64,000 bases of DNA from Acanthornis magna (taxonomy: Eukaryota > Chordata > Aves > Passeriformes > Acanthizidae), in contig JAWUZG010000029.1 in the NCBI GenBank assembly GCA_036785705.1, forward strand, positions 18,022,501-18,086,500, read 5' to 3'. The notes under the pieces are model-generated. The model saw only the letters and a list, made by a program, of their open reading frames with translations. It did no database searches and was not told where the DNA came from. Each line of letters begins with the position of its first letter. Position 1 is the stretch's first letter. Shown here in pieces: positions 9,401 through 24,556 of this stretch. The position numbers and the translations under genes were made by a program.

Positions 9401-12400
9401 TGGACACCTCTCTCTCCTGTCTCTGGCTTGAAAAAATAATCTACACGTAGAAAACTTTCTTAACGCTGCCATTGTCTAGCACAAGTGTTGCAGGTGTGTG
9501 AATGCAGTTCTGGTGCTCTTTTTCTCCTCCACTGAAGTAAGCCTACTTACTGGTGGATTTGGAACACATCAAGGTCTGTCTGAAGCTTGTAGAGATTTCA
9601 GTCTTGGTTTGTCTTCCTACCTACTTGCTGGTTATACAAGCTGCTGAGCAGTACTTCCAGAGGGTAAAATATCACTTTACAATGTGGTAGCTTGGGAGAT
9701 ACCTGGGAAGTCACAAAAAGTGGCATTTGATTATCCTCCCTAGATTGCCATCATTGTGGAGACAGACAAAACTCTTTCCTTCCCTTCGCTTGCTAGGATT
9801 TCTTGATTTACATATTAGTGATGTTTGTAAATAGCATGCTTCTGGATTCAGGCTTTCAAATGTTTTCCTGTTTACAGGATATTATGGTAAGCTTTATGAG
9901 CTTCTGTTAAGGAATCTTAAATCTTCATAGCTAATAGAGTCACCATTTTCTTTTCCCTCTGTGAACTGCATAGCATATCACGAAAATGAGTCATATATTT
10001 TGATACCAGTATACTTGGACTTTATCCTCGATTTTCTTCTTTTCCCTGACTCCTCCTGACTTGGACCTCCTCCAAACCATGTACCTGTTTTGTATTAAGG
10101 TGAAAATGTAAAAGAAAAGGCATATAATAATAAGTTGGATTGTAGGGGCTCAGTTCAGGGGCAGCCACAGCAAAGTCAGCTGTGGTGTTTAAGATGGTGC
10201 TACCTCAGTTGTCTGTGCTGGCACTCAGTCAGAAGTCATCTCTTTCATCTTGGAGTGGCTGATTTGTAATCGATTAGTTGTAATTATTTGATTACTTGCT
10301 CCAACCCTGGTAGTTCAGAACTTCTCTAGGTGCTGTTCCAAAAGGCCCTGGTGTCTTAGTAGGCTAGCTAATGCAGGCAAGCATTTGGGGCTGAATTATC
10401 TGAGATTACATAGAAACTTAAGATGTGTGGGATGCAGTTGTGAGAAAGCCTCTGACTTGTGTTTTTTGTTTATCACATTCTGGTGCAGAGGGAATTTTTA
10501 TGTGGGTTCATGCTGCTTTTCCATTCAAATTTTTCTTTAACATTTGAGGGATAGAAAATGAAATTTAGCCAGGACGCATCTCAGCTGCAGGTATGTTGAT
10601 TTTCCCTCGCTGAAGAGTAGGAGGCAATGGAGCAGATCAACCAAATTTCCCATAATTTCTACCTCAGAAAGGCAGAGGGTTCATAGAGTAAATTCAAACT
10701 AAAATCTTAGTTTAAAGCCTTCTACTGGAAACTCATGCCAGTTTTCAACTGTGTTGCAAAAGATGGTCCTTTTTAAGAAATGTTGACTAAAGTGTCAGTA
10801 CTGTTTGTAAAGTCTCCCTTGTACTCAATCAGAAGCATAGCGAAGCTCTTTTATCCCTAGTGGGCTGTGCTGTACATATCATAACATACATACATAACAC
10901 TGTCGGTTGGTGGTTTTGTCTGGGGAAGGCACAGGGATTAAACCAGAGCTGATTTGTGCAACATCTGTCTTTCAACAGGTGTGAGCAGCCATCCAGGAGG
11001 GGCTTCCAGCTGTTCTCTAGAACATCTCTTTCAAAAGATCCCATCTCTACTTGTATCAGAAAAACTTAACAATGCTCAGAACAGTGAGAAGTGTGACAAT
11101 GAACAGATGAAATAATGTACACCCATGTCTTTCAGTGGGATTTGAGCTAATTCACATTATATTGCAACTAGAACAGCCTTAGGAAAGACACAAATTAAAC
11201 AGGAGAAGGCACTTGGTCTTGCAGAGCAACTCTGTGGACAGCAGGTCTAAACTTCTCCAGAATTCAGAGACTGAAATCCTGTACTGCTGCAGTCAAGAGA
11301 GCCAGCTGTTAATTTAAACAGGATAAGGATTTCAGCCAGAAGTATCAGAATTTGCTGTTTTTAAATTATTAACTCTTTCCCTGGTATGTATTTATAGAAA
11401 AACATGAAAATTTAATATAGCTCCCTTTTCTCTTTGCATTATTATAAAAAGAAAAAGTAACTAAAAAAATTGCTACTGGGATGAAATTTTTATGGTGGTT
11501 TAAGGCCAGCACATGGGTGTCTTCTAACTGAGGTGTGAAACCATGAAAACTGGGTTAATAATGAACCCCCTGACGCAACCTTAACAGTTGCACTGCTAAC
11601 AGGCACCTCTGTATTTACTTCTCTATGAACCATACTGAGCTCCTACAACAAATTAAAAATCTCATATTGTGCTTTCTTCTGTTAGAAAATGACTCAGTGA
11701 AAGCCTTTTAAATACATATAATATGTACAAAGGTAAAAGTTTCTCCCTCTGAACTAGCCTGTCTACATTTTGTTCAGTTTGGAAAATAGAATCTGGTTTT
11801 GCTTTAGCAGATCTATTTATTTTTCTAAATTTTATAAATTTATTGCATTTGAGATGCAGTGAAATGCCAAGTAATACTTCTATGACATGCATAAATTATT
11901 TGTTTAGCTGTCCTATGTATGTAATGTGATGTGGAATGTAAATCCAGCTGGTAGTGCATTTAGCAGATCTTTTTCTTTACCTAGATATTTTCAAACAGAA
12001 GGATTGCAGGAGCTTTAGAAATATTTTGGAGAAGGGCAGAAGGACTGAGTGACGTGTATGTGCAAGGAACAAATTATAGCTGAGATGTCTGTTTCTTTTG
12101 GAAGGAAAATGAGAAGTAGGTGTGGTCTCTGTCCACTGTGATTCCACTGAGTTGGAGTTTTACTGTTGGCTTTAACAAGATGAATCAGACTTTTGACAGT
12201 GAGGAAGAGGCATGCAGTCTAAATGCTGGGAAATATTTAAAAGGTTAAAAATTTGTAAGCATTTTCTGTCGAGCACTGAACTATAAGTTACTTAGTCCTT
12301 CAAAACACTTTAATTTTAGAAACCACGTCTTGTCAAGGCTGACATAAAGATTCCTGCATGCTGGCAGCTGACTCAAAGTAGCATCTGCCAGCCTTCTCTT

Positions 12401-15400
12401 GGGTCATGACTGTCAATTTATGGTAGGTATATTCTCCAAGCCAGTAGGGAGGTGGAAAAATGAACCATCAAAATTATGAAACAACAATACTGGAAATAAA
12501 TCTATCTCTTTTGTAATCTTTGTGGGACACTCAGCAGTTGGATGTCCACAACAACACTATACAGATGTGCAATGTACATGCACATATGTATGCTTCCTTT
12601 GTCAGACTAAATTGACATGGTAAAAATTCATATTTTATGCTGGTCTTTTTCTTGGATGTAAATTTGTTCATCTTCAGAGCCTACTTCAGACTTCAGAATT
12701 GGAATATAAGGACCTGCTAGTTAAGGATCTCTATTTGAAAACCAAGAGGCTGAGTACTTTGTGTGCATCCATTAGTTTATAAGAGGTGGTATCACAGCAA
12801 GTGGGAGTTCAAATGTTCGGTTTTCAGACTAGAAATTCCCAGAGGCATCAGGGGGAAAAAAAAACCCTACAGGACAATCTATTGCAAACCCACCCTGGAA
12901 TCATTATTTCTCCTCTTAAAATTGAAAAACTGAAACCAGGAGAACAGCTTGTTCCTCTCCTGTGGTGTCAAAACTTCATTCTTGGCTCTGTTCAATACTC
13001 ATTCTTTTTCTGCTCTCAGTACTGCCAAAAAAGACATGTTTGCTGGTGATAATTAGTCAAGTAATAATACTTTCATTTACAATATTTTTTTGTAGAGTGT
13101 GTTTTGACTTGGTGAGTGAACTAAAACATGTTACCTGCAAATACTTTGTATGACCTTCTTGTCATTGTGTATTGTGTTGTACAACAGACTACAGAATCAT
13201 GGACAGGATGTGGCCTCGGTGTGTTTTTGAGCATCTTGACAAATGAGATTGATTTCAAGAGACAGTTACAGCTGCAATTCCCCTGATGTTGGTGAAATCA
13301 CACCAGAAGATGTAAAGGAGCTGGTTGGTTACTGCAACTGCAGTACATTAGGTAGAAGGAGCAAACCAAGCTAGCATAGCAGTGCATTGGTTATTGTTAT
13401 CATTGCATGAGTTGTCCATGGTCATTTGCTCTCCTTCCATAGTAGTTTTTTCCCTCTGTGTGTTGGCTATAAGCACCTACAGCCAACCAGTTAGATCAGT
13501 AACTTTTTCAGTCTCATCTTCCATTCCTTCCTTTTTCCTTCGTCATTACTGGGCAAGGTGCCTAGTACAGTCTGAATTGTCCAAATGCCTTGCTCTCTCA
13601 GTGGGATTTGTAATACCAGGAGTGACAGGGTTACAGCCCAGGAGTTTTTAAAGTACAAAGCTGTTGGTGATATAAGGGAAAATAAGTGTACAGCAGATTC
13701 AAACAAACAAATACTTTAAAAGAAATTGGGAAAGTATTTCTCAATTTTATTGTGACCTGACTGTTACAGCTTAAGTAATAAATAGAGCTAAATCCTGTGA
13801 TGACCCACTCAATCCAATCTCTTCAGATCAGTAGAGATATGTGTGTGTAGTGCCTTACCTCTAGAGAGGCAGACCGACTACCGGCACCATATCCCTGTTG
13901 GGAATTTGTCTGTTACTGAGCTGCTGTTTTCCCGGGTGCTAAGACACGTACTACGGCCTCTTCCGATTGTGTCCATTAGCATTGCTTTGTAGCAGAGAAT
14001 ACTATCCTCTTGTCCCTGAAGAACTGTCATGTTGTGAAAACTGGCTTATGGAAGGATTGGCAAATACTCATATTCTTCTCTCCTTGGTCTGGGTTGCCAG
14101 TATAATTTCCTTCACGTTACAGAGGATGAAATTATGTTGGGAAAGAGTGAGACTACTAGAGGAAGTCAGTCGCAGAGGTTTGAAGAGAGCCCAGATTTCC
14201 TGGTGTGGGAGCATTTCATCTGAATGCTCAATGTGTTTCTACCAGAGATAGGAAAGTGGTGGCCCAGACTCTGCAGGACACTTGAAGTTGTCTGTCATAC
14301 AGACTGAGAGGAAAAGACAGAGCATTTTCCTTTTTCAGTGTTGCTGCATGTAGGGTATAGAATCTCTTACTTGGGGGTCAATAGGAGGCATGACTTTGAG
14401 TGTCAAGATTAGGACTTAGTGTCATAACTTTATGTATTTAACTGGCAAATTAGGAGGAAAATATATATAAAATACATTTAGGTATAAATTAACAATAGTG
14501 CAAGTTACAAATATGTAGGTGATTCAAAGGAAAATTATTCCAGAATCATGTTTACTATTACCTCCTTTTTGCAGATATCCTTTGCCTCAGCTTGGGATTT
14601 TGTCTAGGTACTCTAAAAGCTTATTTCTGAAAAAATGTGTTTTAAAAATAGTCTAGGTTATCTGCAGTCTGCACTGTGTAGTCATCCCACCATGTGTTGG
14701 CACTTAACAGCTGTTGGTTCTTGCTCAGCTCATTGATGATGTGCATTAGGGTTTCCTATTCACAGTGCAGCAAATCCCTTGGGAGTTAAGCATGCTGTGG
14801 TTGGAGACCTTAGTCTTTACTATTAAAAAATTGTTTCCCATCTGTCACCTATGTGTGTGCGACTGCAGCGATTTCAGCTTGCACGGGCTAGAGTGACACA
14901 GGAGGTGCTGCTTTTGGGATGGCAGCTCTGAAGGCTTGCAGGTGCTGTCAGCCCTGCAAATGGAGCGAACATCTGCAGCTCGCACTGCTGGGACCCTGCA
15001 CCTTCACCAGTAGTGAAGTGCAGAGTCAGAGGGAATGTGCCAGCCACCAGGCACACACATCTGGGGATGGACAGGCTGGCATCTGTGTATGGTCTTGTGA
15101 TCAATAGGAACTAACAAGGATTTGGAGACCGTTTTTTGCAGTCATCCAATGTACTTCTTGATATATTTTGCCAGAGAGGAAACCTTCCCTAGTCTGCAGT
15201 AACTTGTCTGTGCTGCTTAGGATTCTTTGTCCCCTCGTTTCTTTACATTTCCATTCCTTGTTACTCCAGTACATGTTAGAAGATAGTAATTTTTTTGACC
15301 TGCACAAGTGCAGCATCTATTTTCATAGTAAGTTTTTCCCTATGGTTCCTTATTTTTATTGCACTTGAAAACAATTGCACTCATCCAATGTGCTCAGCAT

Positions 15401-18400
15401 TAGGTTCCCTGGTCTTTTTATAGTCAGAGTATTTTATTCTGTCCTTCAAATTACTGTAACCCATTTGTAGACCCTTCTTTTTACCAGTATCAAGTGAGAT
15501 ATTTTTTAAATTACTGGACTTTAAAATGTTTTGTTTCATTTTGTGATTACAGCAATTTTCTTCCCTAATTATTAGATTGCAAATAAATAATGAACAGAAT
15601 TTGTTATTTCAGAAAAGAAGAAAAAATATGTCAAAATAGGAGATTGCAGAAGGAACTCTAAATTGAGAAGTAATAACAGGTATAATGCCCCTTTCCTAGC
15701 AGCCTTTTGATCTTTTCGTTCTTGAAAATTTGTGATTTGTCTTATAAATTCCCAGGGAAATAGGCACCATAGCAGTGACACCTAATCAAAATGCCCTTGT
15801 GAAAAGGAGTTTTCGGAATAAGGGAGCAGCCACACATGGGCCATCTCAAGCAGTGGAAGTCAGAGGAACTCTGGTGGCACTGTTTTAAAGAAGTAAGGCC
15901 AGGATTTTATCCACCATACCTAGATGCAGCACAGCATTTGCAAAAGTATTGCACTGGCTGGTTTTCACCAAGCAGTATCATGGCTCACAAGGCTCTGTGA
16001 GAACCAAAGGATGTGACCATGCTTTCTCTACCAGTGGTTTCTAAGCAAATAGAAGGAAGGTAGGCTCTGTTGTTGTAAAGCAAAGCATTTGTAAAACTAA
16101 AAGGAGAAGAGAGGAAAAAACCCCATACCTCAGCAGCATACCTGGTACGAAGCTTTTATTCAAGGCTCATGGCTCTGAGTGGGTGAACTCAATTAATTAT
16201 AAATGCCTCAGCTGTGTAAACAGGACAATGGCTCTGTGTTGTGAAGACACAGAAGTCTCTTTTCTTCTGTTTAATTAATGCTTACAAGACCTACACAGGT
16301 AAGTCTTTGGTATTATAAGAAAAAAACCTCAAAAGCACACTGTTTTTCAGAACAACTGAACTTTGGGAAATTTTGGTCATTGGGTAGCTACAGTCCAGGG
16401 CTGTTAATCTCACCCTGTATTTAATAAAGTAAGAAATATTTAGCGTTAGAATTAAATATTGTTTGCTGTTGTTCGTTTCCTTTCTGCAAAGAAGGAGAAA
16501 AGTAATGTGGAAAGGAATAAAATGTTTTCAAGATGGTGAAACTAGGAACTGGTGTGCCAGATCCACTACACTGTTATCATGCTGTGACTGTCTTCTGCCT
16601 TCAGTAGAGTTACAGTGCCAAAACACAGGTGTAACTGTCCTCATTTTCTCCTCACACTGAGTAGAACAGTTACATGCCTTGCAAATAAGACCAGATAATT
16701 CCAAGATGAAGGAAGATGTGCATGCCTCCCCTTGGATTGTTTCCTTGTACATTTTCTGTGACTTTAATGCCACAGCCTGAACTACTGGCCTTCATTTTGA
16801 TCTTCCATATTTTAAAAATTATTCTCTTCCAAAACTGTCTGCAGGTAGTTCTGCTCTGACTTAGAGTCTAGAAAGAGAAGAGTATGAATTGTCGTACTTG
16901 CCATTGCATCCTTCTTAGTACATGTAAACCATTTTCCCTTGTCTAAGAGACTATCACATTATCTCTTTTTATTCTTCTCTGTGAGCTCTTATTTCAATCA
17001 AAATGAATGTTTTGATGACTTCTTTCACTTGTATTAGTGTTTGTCCTATGAAAGCAATGAACAGTCTTTGTTGTATGATGTGTAATTCCCTTAGTCACTC
17101 AAAATTAGTTCTTTTATTTGGTGATTAGAAGTAGTAGCAGCAAACAGTAACATGCTTAGTGTAGTGGGTAACAAACCAGTTGAGCATTAGGGAGCTGCTT
17201 CTACATGTATTTTGAATGTTCATTCCACCACATTCTTAAATTGACCATTTTTTGCTTCATTTTCATATTAGGCTAAAAATATATTTAGATACGAGTAGAA
17301 ACAAGGAATATGTGCATATTGAATTATGAAGAGGGTATTAAAATAGAAAAGCAGCCCTTACAATGGTATTGCGTATAATGGTGCTAAACTCTTGGATACT
17401 CTTTTACATCCAAGTGCAAAGGATTTTTTCTGGGTAACATTCACATCTTGTTGCTCAAGGACTTGATTTCAAGACTTCTTTGTGTACTGCTTGGCACATG
17501 CTTGACTGACTGTAATAGCTCCCAATCAGAGAGAATGCTGAGTTTTAATATTGCGTGGTCTGGCTGCTAAAAACATAAACTGTTGTTCTAAAGCATTCTT
17601 ATAGTGACTGAGCAGATCTCAGGAATGTAGATAAATAGAGTTCTGACTAGCAGAGCAGGCAGACTAATGAGAAAGGATGTAATGTGTAAGAGGAGCTAGG
17701 GGAATGATGAGCACCAGGATGATTTGTTTTGGCACTGGTTTTCAAAGGTAACTTTCTTGGGGGAAAAAAAAAAAGAAAGACTGACTTAAGGGAATGTTCT
17801 GTTTCTAAGGTGAAATTCAGTTATGCTTATCAGACTGTTATTAAAGACCAACTGAACAAGTGCTGTAGCAGGTGCTACTAATGTAAATGAAAATGTGATT
17901 TCCTCCCTGATTGGCCAGGTTCAGAGTTGCAAGGTATCCCTTTTCATGTTGTCCTCTCCTGCCACAAAGCAAGCACTGGGTAAAGTTATGGTATATTTCT
18001 TCCTAAATACTAATTGTTGATCATAAAGCTGATGTAATTCTGTGCTTCTATAAATCCAAAGGTACACCCATGTTTTGAGATTAAAGGAATGAAAATACAC
18101 TGTGATGGAGAGGGTTGTGTTTGAGGCACTTGGCTTCTGAAGTTCATGCATTCTCTCTTGCTCAAGGCTGTGCCTAAAGGCATAATCCAGTCATATGTAT
18201 TTAATTAAGACTTTAAACTACAATTGCCCTGATAAAAGGAAAGAGCTGATAGTTCACAGGCATCTGCTCTAAGAGGCAGTTAACTTGAGGCAGACATAAT
18301 ACCTGGAAGCCTAAAGGATATATTGATAGGGGCAATTGATAAGAGCTTGGTTCAGCTAGAACAGCACATTGGCTGTACATCCAAGTGAAAAGAGGAGAGA

Positions 18401-21400
18401 GGTCCCCAGCTCTGCCCATCCTTCCTCTTTTGTGGAGCTGTGCATTATTGTACAGAGTTTATACCTTTGTCATCTCTGAGTCACCTTCACAGTGCCTCTG
18501 ATGACACTCAGAACAAAACTCAGGGGTGTCAGTGTTTCTGTATACTCATTTTCTCTTTATCTTGTGGTTTAATATATATTAGTGTAACTAAGAACACAGT
18601 TAGGCACTATATTTTCAGTTCAAATTATTTTCCTTAATATGTCAGTGACTCTAATGTAGCTGAGGGGCCACTACTACAGTGAAACAGATGGCTTTCTGCA
18701 TGGGAGGCAAAAAGGGCTCATTTCCAGTGTACTGGATGTGTAGAGATTATTTGTCTAATATTCAATTTTGATAAAGAACTGTTGAGTCCATTGTAACTAA
18801 GGTGATGAGCCATTTTAAAACAAAAGTGCTGTTTAAAAACTTAGTGTGCTGTAATTGTTGCATTCCAGAAGTAATTTCAGATCATCTACCTCAAATAAGA
18901 TGAACCATGTGTTAGGTTTTGCCTGCAGTGATGATTTTCATGCAATGTGCATGAGTGCTGAGGACCAGAGAGCAGCCTTTAGGCATGTTTTGCAGTTATT
19001 ATGGACTCAACCATCACACAGTTAAAATACTTTAATGATGGCAAGTTTTTCTCAAAGAAATTGCTTGCTTGCTAATGCTTCTGATGAAAAACTCATCCTT
19101 AAGCTGATTTACATAAAAACATTAGATGCCTATAGGCTCTGGAATCTCATTGAAGTCTCAGTCTCAGTTCAGCCCTTGTAATTTGCTGTTTGCAATGACT
19201 AAAATGTCTCTCTCAAACAGCCTTTTCTTCTCCTGATCAAAGATAGGTAAGTTGTCACAACCCTCCCATTTCCAACTCTCATTCATCCAGATTGGTGCTT
19301 ATCAGTCCTTTCTTTACAATAGGCCATAAAGGCAGAGCAGAGAGATATCACTGTTGGGTTAACTGTAAATAATTAGATTCTGTTCTGGGCTGAATCCTGC
19401 TGTCTTTATGAATATGGAATAAATAGTTCTGTTGGTTTAAATGGGATGAGAGATGACTCAGTGCCAGCAATGGTAAGGCTGTGTCCTTGTCCTTTTCTGC
19501 CCCCAGCCCCTTCCCCCACCCCCCATCTGAAGATAATTTTAGGAGGAAATTATTATTTTCGAGATTGTGAACTGTCTGAGCAAACCAAATTTCAAGTTCT
19601 CTACTCACATTACACAATAAAATTTAAGAACTGGGGTGGTAGTTGCAGATGTGCCAACATAAAATGCAGGTTCTCTTCTCAGCTACAAAAGTGCTAAGAC
19701 ACCTTTTGATTATAGACATTTAGCATCTTTAACTACTGTGTGGGCAATGGCATCCTTCCACTGACCTTTCCTGTGATGGCTATCTGTGGAAGATTTGACT
19801 TCATCTACTCTGCCTCACTCAACCTGCCTTGACTCCAGTTGTCAATCTAAATGCCACATTTACTGGGCACTTTGATGGTACAGACCCCTGTCTGTGATGA
19901 ACTGGACTATCATGAAGGACACTGGATGGCTGCAGATTTTAATGCATTCCAACTCCTGCCTGTCCAGAGAGAGTTTTAGCCAGCAGGCTGACCTTAGATC
20001 CCATTGCCATCTCCCTGCAGTTGCTTAATTGGGAGCTTGAATACAAGAGCCCGTGTTCATGTAGTGTGTTCCTACTGTGAATGCAGCTGGCAGTGCTCAT
20101 TTGTTCTAGCAAGACTGAAACAGTGTTCTGATACCTGCTCCCCCCAGATGCCTTCTCAACTCAAGCCTATGACTACCACAAATCAGAGTGTTTTGTTCTT
20201 CACCATTTTATCTGGTTTTGCCCTGGCTCCTGTTTCCCCACCCTATACTCTTAATATCCCCAGCCGCCTCTCTCTTCTTCAAAGGGAGAAAATTGGCAGT
20301 GGATTCATATTTTCCTCTTTCATACTACTTGGATACAGGAGAGATACCCAGGGATGCAGTCGTCCTGCTTCCAGATGTGGCACAGCCAGGAGGAACTTAG
20401 ATTTGTATTGCAGAAAAAGCCTGTCTTACTGCCAATCTGGAACATGCTCAGCACAGCTAGGATTTCCTGGGCATTTAGATGGTAAAATCAAAGATATCTC
20501 AAATGAGTATATCAAATTGAATTTTTTAGAGAGGCTTATAAGTTAGATGAATTTCAATGTACTTATACAGGAACACAGGGAGATATGGAGCAGAAGTCAC
20601 TATATTAAGCACATATTAACTTGGGAGGTAAAAAAAAAAAAGTCTTCAGAAATTTTTCATGGGTAAAAACACCATGGTTTTTCCTAATCCTCAGCTGCAA
20701 ATTTCTGGATGAAATTTTCTTGCCTTGCCTTTCTGTAGGTCCAGGGCAGACATCCAACACACGAAATTTTATTCCAAATGTATGTATATTTGAAAATGTA
20801 GAAGGATCTAAAAACAAGGTTTATAATGAAAAATGTCAAACATCTTTAGTAATCAGCAATGCTGGATGTACTGCCTGTATGGAGAAATATATAAAAGTGC
20901 TGAAATATATAAGTACATATCCATTCCAGCTGCTAGCATTCTTTAGTAATGAGTCTTGCCAATAGGACAGCTATTATGAGGGTAGCACATAAGCAGCAGT
21001 CTATTGAAATTAGATCTATGTGTTTTCTCTGAACAGCAGTTTACAGAGCCACTTTGTCATATTTGTCCTGCAGCAGAAACTCTTAGATGCCTTTATTTTC
21101 ATAAGGCAAACATGGTGTGATTTTGTCTTGTGCTCAGGAGTCCACACCTGACAAACTTCCCCGTGGGTAAGCAGATACATTTCACTTCATATGAACAGCA
21201 TAGTAATAGAGGTGGATTATACAAAGCTAGACTCAATATCTAAATATATTATGGAGCTTGCAACACTAAGGGCTCAAACAAGTGAAGTTAGGAGAGAGGA
21301 TATTGGACCACTGAGTATGAAGATTTGTTACGACACATTAGTTATTAGTGTACTAATTTCCCTTACTACTCTTGTCATGGCAGGTAGCTGCTGAATCAAA

Positions 21401-24400
21401 TTATCAAGCAAAGGAAATAAAAGTGAAAGTCAGTAGTGGAGAGTATCTGCAGATCAACGGAACAAAGAATCAATGATATAAGAAATTATAATAATCAGCT
21501 CTCCCATTAAAAAGGAGATAACTCTGGCCCTCAGTGTGCAACTCTTGGGAAGGAACAGCCTGTGAAACAAGTTCTGAAGAAAAAAACCCCAAAACTAAGA
21601 CCATCTGATCTGTTCTTCAAATATCAGTTACATCTTCAAATACTGAAATCTGTTATTGGTGCAGAATTAACATCATTTGAATGTTCTAATTGTGTATTTC
21701 TGTATCTTGACAAGTGTGGATTTTTGGCTTAAGTTAAAACTTGATTAGAAATTTTCTGAGTGTTCTACAGCTTGTTTTTGAGCTATTAGGGTTTCTTTGC
21801 AAATGTTTGTGCCTCAAATTGTTGGTATGTGCTGGTCAGCCTTAATTCTGGCTCCAGATACTTCTTTCTTGCTTGCTGGGAAACATAGTTATCTGAAAGA
21901 TGAGACTTCAAAATCTGAAATTTTGAAATCTTGCAGTTTTTCCAAAGAAGCCTGTTAAGTGTTTGTACATATTTTAGAGCAGGGCAAGGAGAAAGTCATC
22001 AGAAAATTGGAAGAAATTCTGCAACAGGGATTAAGGAAACATATTTGTTTAGAACTTCTTCGGTTACTAAACTGTTAGTTGTCTAAAAACTGATGCGCTT
22101 TCAGAAAGCCGTAGGCGGTTGTGATACTAAACAATACTGTATGTAGACGCAGTTCGTGGCTTAAGGAAATACGTGGTCCTTAGGCAGCTGCGCAGCAAAC
22201 CAGCTGGATGGCTGTAGTGTCACCACTGCATGTTGGAGACAGCCAATGTCTGGAACAGGCAGTTTTTCTGATAGAGCACAAGAAATAAGAACCATTGTTT
22301 GCACGGAACAGCAGCAGGCCTACATGATGGAAATAAACAGTACCATGTATCAACACTGTAAATACAAATTAGATATGCCAGTAATAACCTTACCTTTTGT
22401 CTTCATTATGAGTATTAATTCTTTGCTGACAGGGCAGGTACAGAATCGTGAGAAACTGCCTAAATTTATCCAACAACTATTGATGCTTAGGGAAAGGCTC
22501 ATCCTGATGCAGGAACACTGGGTTTCACCTCTTTGTGTTGCACAATTTACCTGCTCTGTACACTTCCAGTGAAATTCATAAACAGGACATGGGTGCTGGA
22601 GACAGCAGCAGGTGGAGAAGGGAGGTCAGGCATGAGAGGTAGACATAATGTGCACACCAGGTTTCACAAGTAGCTGCTGATACAGCTTATATATTGTGCT
22701 CCCTGCTGCCTGAAGGTCTCAGTGACTCTTTCTTCAGGTCTGACTTTCTTACTCTGTCCCTGTCTAACTTTCCTTGCTTTGTTTCCTCTTCCCTGCTTTC
22801 TTCTCATTTAGTCTTGTTTACACAGTTGTAGTCTCTCTGCTTTCTCCCCTGTCCCATTCTGTCCAGAGATTCTGTTATAATCACGATCCTCTCCTCCGCT
22901 CAAGGACATTGCTTACTCACTCAATTCTAGTACTTCAACACCGCATATAAATGTCTTTAATCTCTCTCTGTTTTGGCTTCACATTGTAATTCCTTGTCCT
23001 GATTTTTTATATGCCTCTCCCAGTTTCCCCATCGTATTCAAACAGTACTTCCCCTCCATTGACTCATAGTCTTTACTTTGACACATGATGTCTCCACTTC
23101 TAGAGATCACCGTGGCTACTTTAATTCAGGATGGTCCCACAGCAATTTGATTGTAGCACAGCATCATATATTTGTTTATTCCACTTCTGGCTCCTCTCTA
23201 GGGAAAACTTTATGACTCATAACTTAATTGTTTGCTGTCTGATTTGGTTCACTTAGTTCCCAACCACTTACCAGAGACAGCTACCTTTTCATTACTGGTT
23301 TTGACACCTTTCATTTTTTATGCATAATGTTTGCTCAAAAGAGCAACAACAGCTTTTTTGGTAATAGATTGAATCGATCAAAAATGACTCAGTTTTTAAG
23401 ACTAGCATTACTTCCCTGAGAGGTTCTTACAGCACTGAGAAATGCTTAGCTAATGCCTAGTCACCTCAGCTATTTAACTGAAACAAAAAGTGTCACAGGA
23501 GTAAATCACAACAAGCTTGTGAAAGTGCCCCTGGTGCATCTCACACTCCTACCAAACACCAGCTGATGCTTCCTGCCTTCCCCGGAGAATTTAGTCTTCC
23601 TTGAAATACTCATTAGGGTGTTCTGAGGGGTTTTTAGCTTAACAAGGGAAACTGCATTATCTTGGCAGAGCTTTTTTTTTTAATATTTGAAAGAATAAAT
23701 CCACCCTTAAGTGAAAACTAAGCCTCTGAGATTAGGTTGACCTTAGTAAGCAAGGAACAGAGAATTATAACAGCAAGTGAACTTTTGAGAAGACATTTAG
23801 GGCAATTTTGACAACTCTGAAGGAATGAAGAAGATGAGTAGGAATGGAAGTATTTTTAAAAGGAGAGGGTATAAAATAAACTAACAGGACTAATAACACT
23901 GACAGAAACCTGGCTGGATGATGGGAACTAGGAGACCTCTTGAAGACTTTCAACCTTCAATACCTCCAGTTGCAATTTATCAGCAGACCCTAATAGATTT
24001 TATCTCCTCTCACTTCAGTTTCATAAGGAGTGTTTTCAAGGGCTGGGTGGTGGCAGAGGCAGTGTAAACTATTGCCTGAGTAATGCTGAGCTGGTAAATT
24101 AATGTTCCAGTTAATTTGCAGAACTGATTTGGTAACTGAGATAACTCAGGGCTTTGATAGTGAAATAATTTTTGTGAAATTAACCTATTTTTCTTGTGAG
24201 AGGCATGAAGCCCCATGGGAGTTTCTCTGGCAAAAGTCAAACTTCTCAGTGCTTTCCTCTGAATGAGGAGTGATCTCTGTGGTGTCTGGGGATGACGTAC
24301 CTCCCAGTTCCTCTCCTTTCCTTGTAACCTGTGTGGCCCACACAGGTGCTTGGTGCAAGGAGGAAAACAGAATCACCCCTCCTGTTGCCTGGTTCTGATT

Positions 24401-24556
24401 ATCCCACCTTGCCATGCCTTAAGGTCCTTCCTTTGGGGCAGCTGTTATTTTTTCTGCATCTGTAATAGCTACAGTGGTGAATCTGAGCATACAACTGGGG
24501 ACTTTCTTATTTATACCAGTGCAGCAGAAAGCTGTAACACGGTCATGGTATAATGG
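6500..24556. other. HECW1 intronic sequence without recognised features
   Basis: About 18 kb of A+T-rich unique-looking sequence. I looked for further HECW1 exons (the one encoding the segment before the split proline of the 29825 exon), for CR1 tails and for LTR ends and saw none I could support. All open frames here are short, lack family motifs and have no convincing splice context. Old degraded repeats may be present but are beyond recognition by eye. Confidence 0.6.

Noticed and set aside
18425..18445. TTTGTGGAGC, considered as the end of the HECW1 exon preceding 29825
   Set aside because: No GT donor follows and the upstream translation does not match the expected protein segment.
20004..20546. 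180-codon open frame on the + strand
   Set aside because: No recognisable domain, no coherent composition and no convincing splice context. It is the length expected occasionally in 64 kb of intron.
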